From the NCBI GenBank assembly GCA_002393195.1, contig DGIK01000133.1, positions 1 to 9,412 on the forward strand: a stretch of 9,412 bases of DNA. The letters are read 5' to 3'. The translations under genes and the position numbers were made by a program. Numbering within the stretch: position 1 is the stretch's first letter; every line of letters starts with the position of its first letter. Source of the stretch: Bacteroidales bacterium UBA3824 (GTDB lineage Bacteria; Bacteroidota; Bacteroidia; Bacteroidales; UBA3824). The notes beneath the pieces were generated by a model. The model worked only from the letters and a program-made list of their open reading frames with translations. It was not told the DNA's origin and made no database searches. Positions 6,059 through 9,412 of this stretch are shown piece after piece.

Positions 6059-6198
6059 TTTTTCGGGGGAATCCTGAGAAAAATTTACACTTTTTCGGGG
6101 GAATGCTGCAAAAAAATTACACTTTTTCGGGGGAATGTGTTTTTATACTTCATCCGAAACTATATAAAAAAAAATAGTTTCGGAAGCAAAATAATTTG
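6059..6198. repeat. Composite intergenic repeat, copy B (three 32-bp-period boxes plus hairpin)
   Basis: TTTTTCGGGGGAAT occurs at 6059-6072, 6091-6104 and 6123-6136, exactly 32 bp apart; the last two are preceded by TTACAC. As in copy A, TACTTCATCCGAAA starts 23 nt after the last core (6146). The hairpin here has an 11-bp perfect stem, TCCGAAACTAT (6153-6163) with ATAGTTTCGGA (6174-6184), around an A-rich 10-nt loop. The shared end runs to 6198. A further lone TTTTTCGGGGG lies at 5977-5987. Confidence 0.8.
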
Positions 6199-6227
6199 TC
6201 AAGTGTAGGCTTATAGGTAAAAAAAAG

Positions 6228-6272
6228 TGTTTGGAAACATCTTTTTTGGGGTGAAAAAAGTGTTTCCAAACA
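6228..6272 (+). repeat. Second pair of TGTTT(GG/CC)AAACA sites, centre inverted in one
   Basis: TGTTTGGAAACA (6228-6239) and TGTTTCCAAACA (6261-6272) lie 33 bp apart, the same spacing as the pair at 6000/6033. Both are preceded by an A run and GTG. In the last site the arms are unchanged but the central dinucleotide is CC instead of GG. Confidence 0.7.
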
Positions 6273-6293
6273 TTATTTGCACTTAAAATCGCT

Positions 6294-6411
6294 TTATGTG
6301 ATTCTTATGTGACGGTTATGTGACTGAGAGGGCAAAAATGTGTATTTGTAAAAAGTTAAATTATTGATAATCAATGGTTTGTTTTTTGAGTTTTATGTGA
6401 CGGTTATGTGA
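6294..6411 (+). repeat. TTATGTGA boxes phased at 11 bp (3 + 2 copies)
   Basis: TTATGTGA occurs at 6294-6301, 6305-6312 and 6316-6323, then at 6393-6400 and 6404-6411. Copies in each group are exactly 11 bp apart, with 3-bp spacers ttc, cgg and cgg. The region between the groups is A/T-rich and holds a dyad ATTGAT-A-ATCAAT. The arrangement resembles iterons or cooperative binding sites on one helix face. No replication gene is visible nearby. Confidence 0.75.
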
Positions 6412-6418
6412 TAATTGC

Positions 6419-6464
6419 TAAAAAATGCACAAGAAGCAAGAGGCGGTTTTGGTTTTCTGTGCAC
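6419..6464 (-). terminator. Probable terminator of the Sel1/DnaJ-like gene
   Basis: Read on the minus strand just after the stop (6473), TGCACAGAA (6455-6463) pairs with TTCTTGTGCA (6426-6435) with one bulged base. A run of six T (6420-6425) follows. The loop is long (19 nt), so confidence is moderate. Confidence 0.5.
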
Positions 6465-6472
6465 GTTTTTGA

Positions 6473-8653
6473 TTATCTTTTTCCTGTTCCTTTGCAATAG
6501 ACGCATTTCATCGTGCCGTCGCAGGCGGTGCAAAGCACACCCAATGAAGAAGAGTCGTACTTCCAATTGTTGTTTTGCATTCCCCATGTACTGCCGTCGG
6601 GGGCGGTAACTATTTCGGAGCAATGGGAGCATTTATAATTTCCATCTATCTTTGAACCTTTGCACCATGTACAGACAAATTTGCTGATGTGTGAAAACCA
6701 ATACTTCTCCCATGCCCCGTACTTTTGACCTCTCGAATCGACAAAATAACAGTCTCGGCAGTCTTGGCACACGCCCGTCCCGTCGCAATATGCGCATTTG
6801 CCCAAGACGTAATTCAGGTTGTCGGATGACGAATATGGTGCGTTATTGTTGGATGCCGCCGAATATTGCTCGCCTTCAATTCCAAGTTCACCGTTGCAAG
6901 ATGGGCAGATTTTGTGCCTTTCGTGGTCGAGGCAATGGTTTTCTCGGCAAAGGGGGCACTGGCTGCTTTTGGTACATTTTAATGAATTACAATTTGGATG
7001 GTATGAATGGTCCCTGACATATCCTCTGCCATTGCACACAGAACAGGATGATTTTATAGGCGTAGAAACGGGAACTATGTTAAATCCGCCGTCGCACGAG
7101 CATTTTTTATGCTTTATGTCGTGGTCGAGGCAATGTTTCTGGTAACATATTGTGCAGAAATGAGATTTGCAGTTTTTGTGGCGTGTGGGGTCAAATACGG
7201 CCTCATATCCTGACCCTTTACAAAAATGGCACACTCTTTTTTTCTTATATCCCTGACCACTACCAGACGAGGCGTAGTTGCTGGACGAAGCATAATTACC
7301 CGATGAGCCGTAATCACTTGCCGTGTATTGCGAATTGTCGTCTTGCGGATGCCACGTTTCGTAAACGGTGCCGACACATTCCATAACGTCAACCGCCGCC
7401 TCCGCGATGTTGGCAAATGTGCTCCAAAAGTTTTTGCGGCGTTGCTGCTTGTCTGTGGAGGTGGATGCGACGTTGTTGGAGGTTGTTGTTTGTGATGGCC
7501 TTGTGAGTTCGGCGTAACGATTGGCAGCTGTTTCGTTGCCGAGGTCGGCGGCTTTTTTGTACCATTTCAACGCCTCGTCCATATTTTTTTCAACTCCCGT
7601 ACCTTGTTCGTAGCAAATGGCAAGGTTGGAACACGCATCAGCGTGATTAAGATTGGCGGCTTTTTTGAAATATGTAGCGGCAGATTTCAAATCCTGCGGA
7701 ATGCCGTCACCGTTGTAATACGCTATTGCAAGCATGTTCATTGCGTCCGAATTGTTTTTGGCGGCGGCTTTCTTGTACCAGTACACGGCTTTCGAAACAT
7801 CTTTTGCAGTCCCTTCCCCATTGTGGTAAAGGACGCCTGTGTGGTACATTGCCTCGGTGTGCCCGAGTTGCGCCGCCTTCCTGAGCGTCGCGAAACATTT
7901 GTCTAATTTTTCAACTGCGGCATACATTACAGCGAGTTCAAAAAGTTTTTCGGTATTGTTTGAATTTGCGTATTTTTTCTCCATTGCGGGAAGGTTGCGC
8001 TCGGCGATGATTTTGTCTATGGTTGGTTTTAGCCTGGCGATTCCGTCTTGGGCTTGCTTCCTGTGGACAGTGTTTTCATCAACGTCGGCGGCTAAATAAT
8101 AATTGTAGGCTTTTTCATAGTCGGGCCGCGTTTCGGTCGTGCCGTTTTCGTATATTTCGCCGAGAGTCACTAACGACAGGTATTTGTAGTACGTTTTTTT
8201 GCCATTGGCGGATTTCTCGAAATAAGCGATTGCTTTTGTATATCGCTGGCGATTCTTGTATATATCAGCCAGCCAATAAAATGCTTCGTCCTCATTGTTG
8301 TCAGCCGCTTTGAGATACCACTTTTCCGCTTCGTCCAAATTATGTGGATATCCTGATTTGAAGTGCTTGATTTTGGCAAGTATTAAATACACCGGCGCGT
8401 AATCCTGTGCGGCGCATTTTTCGTAGAAAGGCAGTGCCATTTTGTGTTTTCCATTTGCATTCAGATATTCAGCATATTCAAACTGTCCTTTTGCCTCGCC
8501 GGTCATTGCAGCGTTTTTCAGGTAAATGCCTTTCTTCTTGTAGTTTTGCTCTGCCTTGTCAATCCACTCGTCGGCGGTGAGGCCTTTGTAGGTCTGCGCA
8601 GTGGTGGACAGGACAATGGAAATTGTGAGGAGAAATGTTAATACTCTTTTCAT
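6473..8653 (-). CDS. Exported Sel1-repeat protein with DnaJ-like cysteine-rich C-terminus
   Basis: This 726-residue protein starts with a signal peptide (MKRVLTFLLTISIVLSTTAQ, cleavage after Ala-Gln at about 20). Residues 25-385 hold TPR/Sel1-like repeats, clearest at 264-299 (AMYHTGVLYHNGEG, AVYWYKKAA), 302-335 and 338-372 (NLAICYEQGTGVEKN, ALKWYKKAADLG). A Ser/Thr/Asn-rich linker follows (about 385-470). The C-terminus (475-726) carries CxxCxGxG motifs like the DnaJ zinc domain: CHFCKGSG (475), CSVCNGRG (537), CPSCNGE (583), CAYCDGTG (620), CTWCKGS (661) and CTACDGT..CVYCKGTG (708-724). There is no J domain (no HPD). Sel1 repeats mediate protein contacts and the Cys clusters probably bind zinc. 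The protein is probably periplasmic or surface-exposed. It lies 76 bp downstream of the barrel gene with a hairpin between. Function is unknown. Confidence 0.85.
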   Translation of the reverse strand: MKRVLTFLLTISIVLSTTAQTYKGLTADEWIDKAEQNYKKKGIYLKNAAMTGEAKGQFEYAEYLNANGKHKMALPFYEKCAAQDYAPVYLILAKIKHFKSGYPHNLDEAEKWYLKAADNNEDEAFYWLADIYKNRQRYTKAIAYFEKSANGKKTYYKYLSLVTLGEIYENGTTETRPDYEKAYNYYLAADVDENTVHRKQAQDGIARLKPTIDKIIAERNLPAMEKKYANSNNTEKLFELAVMYAAVEKLDKCFATLRKAAQLGHTEAMYHTGVLYHNGEGTAKDVSKAVYWYKKAAAKNNSDAMNMLAIAYYNGDGIPQDLKSAATYFKKAANLNHADACSNLAICYEQGTGVEKNMDEALKWYKKAADLGNETAANRYAELTRPSQTTTSNNVASTSTDKQQRRKNFWSTFANIAEAAVDVMECVGTVYETWHPQDDNSQYTASDYGSSGNYASSSNYASSGSGQGYKKKRVCHFCKGSGYEAVFDPTRHKNCKSHFCTICYQKHCLDHDIKHKKCSCDGGFNIVPVSTPIKSSCSVCNGRGYVRDHSYHPNCNSLKCTKSSQCPLCRENHCLDHERHKICPSCNGELGIEGEQYSAASNNNAPYSSSDNLNYVLGKCAYCDGTGVCQDCRDCYFVDSRGQKYGAWEKYWFSHISKFVCTWCKGSKIDGNYKCSHCSEIVTAPDGSTWGMQNNNWKYDSSSLGVLCTACDGTMKCVYCKGTGKR

Positions 8654-8674
8654 AATTGGTGATTTTTAATGAGT

Positions 8675-8717
8675 AAAAACCGCTGCAAGAATTGCCGTGC
8701 GAAAATTCTTGCAGCGG
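8675..8717 (-). terminator. Strong 14-bp-stem terminator after the outer-membrane protein gene
   Basis: CCGCTGCAAGAATT (8680-8693) pairs perfectly with AATTCTTGCAGCGG (8704-8717) around a 10-nt loop. On the minus strand the stem is followed by TTTTT. It lies 12 nt after the stop at 8730 and only 26 nt before the next ATG (8653). It could end or attenuate transcription into the Sel1 gene. An A run on the other side (8722-8729) gives no plus-strand gene to terminate. Confidence 0.8.
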
Positions 8718-8729
8718 CTTGAAAAAAAA

Positions 8730-9326
8730 TTAGTGCGCTGCGTGTACTGCGATTCCTGCCGAGAAGGTGAAGCCTCCGCAGGCATTGGTTACCTCGTTAG
8801 AATAACCAACGCCAGCCTTGAAGTCAACCATTCTGCAAATCGGGTACTTGATGCCGGCGGTCAGTTCAAGGAGTCCGCATGTGGCGGTTCCTTCTGAGTC
8901 CAAGACGTTCTGTTGAGGATAGGTCTTGGTGTCGGTGTTGGCTTCCTGTTTGAGGATGTTGTCGCCGAAGATTGCGCTCCAACGCACTGTGGCAAAAGGA
9001 ACTACCTTTGTCTTTTCGAGTGGGAGATAGAAATCCATATCCCATGTGGCTACTACGTGGATGTCCCTGTCGTCCTGCTTGATGCCGAAAAGCACTCCGG
9101 CATAGAAGTTTTCGTTGAGGCGGTAGCCGCCGCCGAGACGTGTGATCATCATTGGCTTGCGGGTTTCTGACCACGAGAAATCCACGCCGCGTTCTTGAAC
9201 CTTGAAAGCAACGCTGGTAACATCGTAGTTCACCTGCCAACCGCTGCCAAGCGGCTCGTTGTCTTGGGCGTTTGCAACGCCGAAAAGTGCCAATGCAAGG
9301 CACAGCGAGAATAGTAACTTTCTCAT
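8730..9326 (-). CDS. Small outer-membrane beta-barrel-like protein
   Basis: This 198-residue exported protein starts at ATG 9326. ATG 9356 is in frame but adds ten residues (MFFNQFYYIK) before a textbook signal peptide, so it is rejected. The signal MRKLLFSLCLALALFGVANAQ is cleaved after Ala-Gln at about 21. The mature part alternates hydrophobic and polar residues with Gly and aromatic residues typical of beta-barrel strands: MMITRLGGGYRLNENFYAGVLFG, HVVATWDMDFYLPL, VVPFATVRWSAIFG, LLELTAGIKYPI, VDFKAGVGYS and FTFSAGIAVH. This resembles the OmpA-like or porin-family small barrels common in Bacteroidota; no specific family was recognised. A transport or structural role is inferred only. It is followed by a strong terminator and then the Sel1 gene on the same strand. 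No clear TAnnTTTG box was found in the 86 bp upstream. Confidence 0.75.
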   Translation of the reverse strand: MRKLLFSLCLALALFGVANAQDNEPLGSGWQVNYDVTSVAFKVQERGVDFSWSETRKPMMITRLGGGYRLNENFYAGVLFGIKQDDRDIHVVATWDMDFYLPLEKTKVVPFATVRWSAIFGDNILKQEANTDTKTYPQQNVLDSEGTATCGLLELTAGIKYPICRMVDFKAGVGYSNEVTNACGGFTFSAGIAVHAAH

Positions 9327-9412
9327 TTTGATGTAATAAAATTGGTTGAAAAACAATCCGCCGAACGCTCACCAAAACTCGGAATTAACAAAAAGAAAAG
9401 ACGTGGGAGTTT

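Noticed and set aside
5999..6208. 69-residue plus-strand reading frame with KVFGNII repeats
   Set aside because: It is the translation of the 33-bp and 32-bp tandem repeats, starts inside one unit, and has no family signature or coding character.
6294..6323. CRISPR-like array or CRP operators
   Set aside because: The repeats are 8 bp with 3-bp spacers, far too short for CRISPR. The TGTGA is not paired with TCACA at the CRP spacing.
6353..6377. Replication origin based on the A/T-rich dyad ATTGATAATCAAT
   Set aside because: There are no DnaA-box cluster or replication genes; the A/T-rich stretch alone is not sufficient.

Overview
This window most likely comes from a member of the Bacteroidales (Bacteroidota), probably a gut or rumen type or an uncultured relative. 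Several observations support this. Promoters match the Bacteroidota -7 element TAnnTTTG. Exported proteins have short signal peptides ending in AQ. SpoIIE-type phosphatases carry an N-terminal coiled coil and an (I/H)xYAxRIQRA linker. Two plant-polysaccharide glycosidases are present, and coding sequences are A/T-rich with few clear Shine-Dalgarno sites. No rRNA, tRNA, CRISPR array or transposase gene was seen.

Layout. (1) Positions 1-863 (+) hold the 3' part of a GH8 gene resembling reducing-end xylose-releasing exo-oligoxylanase. A bidirectional hairpin terminator separates it from a convergent small DUF2442 gene (958-1191, -) that has its own promoter. (2) A two-gene minus-strand operon (3171 to 1341) encodes two paralogous SpoIIE/PP2C-type Ser/Thr phosphatases 4 bp apart; the second has an altered third metal motif. 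(3) Divergent from that operon is a small tail-anchored membrane protein (3484-3840, +). (4) Next come a 130-bp imperfect palindromic element (3848-3977) and a convergent GH5 lipoprotein gene (3993-5108, -). (5) Divergent from GH5 is a second tail-anchored protein (5284-5973, +). It shares its N- and C-terminal modules and -7 box with the first but has a TPR-like domain in the middle. (6) Positions 5974-6472 are noncoding and repeat-rich. (7) On the minus strand follow an exported Sel1-repeat protein with a DnaJ-like cysteine-rich C-terminus (6473-8653) and, upstream of it, a small outer-membrane beta-barrel-like protein (8730-9326).

How it may work together. The GH8 and GH5 enzymes point to xylan or beta-glucan breakdown, with GH5 anchored as a lipoprotein. 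They lie in different transcription units and no SusC/SusD pair is visible, so this is not an obvious complete polysaccharide utilization locus. The middle of the window looks like a signalling and scaffold neighbourhood: two phosphatases next to a pair of tail-anchored proteins with exchangeable cytosolic middles. A functional link between them is inferred from position only.

The most unusual content is intergenic. One composite repeat (32-bp-period TTTTTCG boxes, then a fixed 23-nt step, then a hairpin) occurs at about 3231-3398 and again at 6059-6198. The second region adds four near-palindromic TGTTT(GG/CC)AAACA sites spaced in 33-bp pairs and five TTATGTGA boxes phased every 11 bp.
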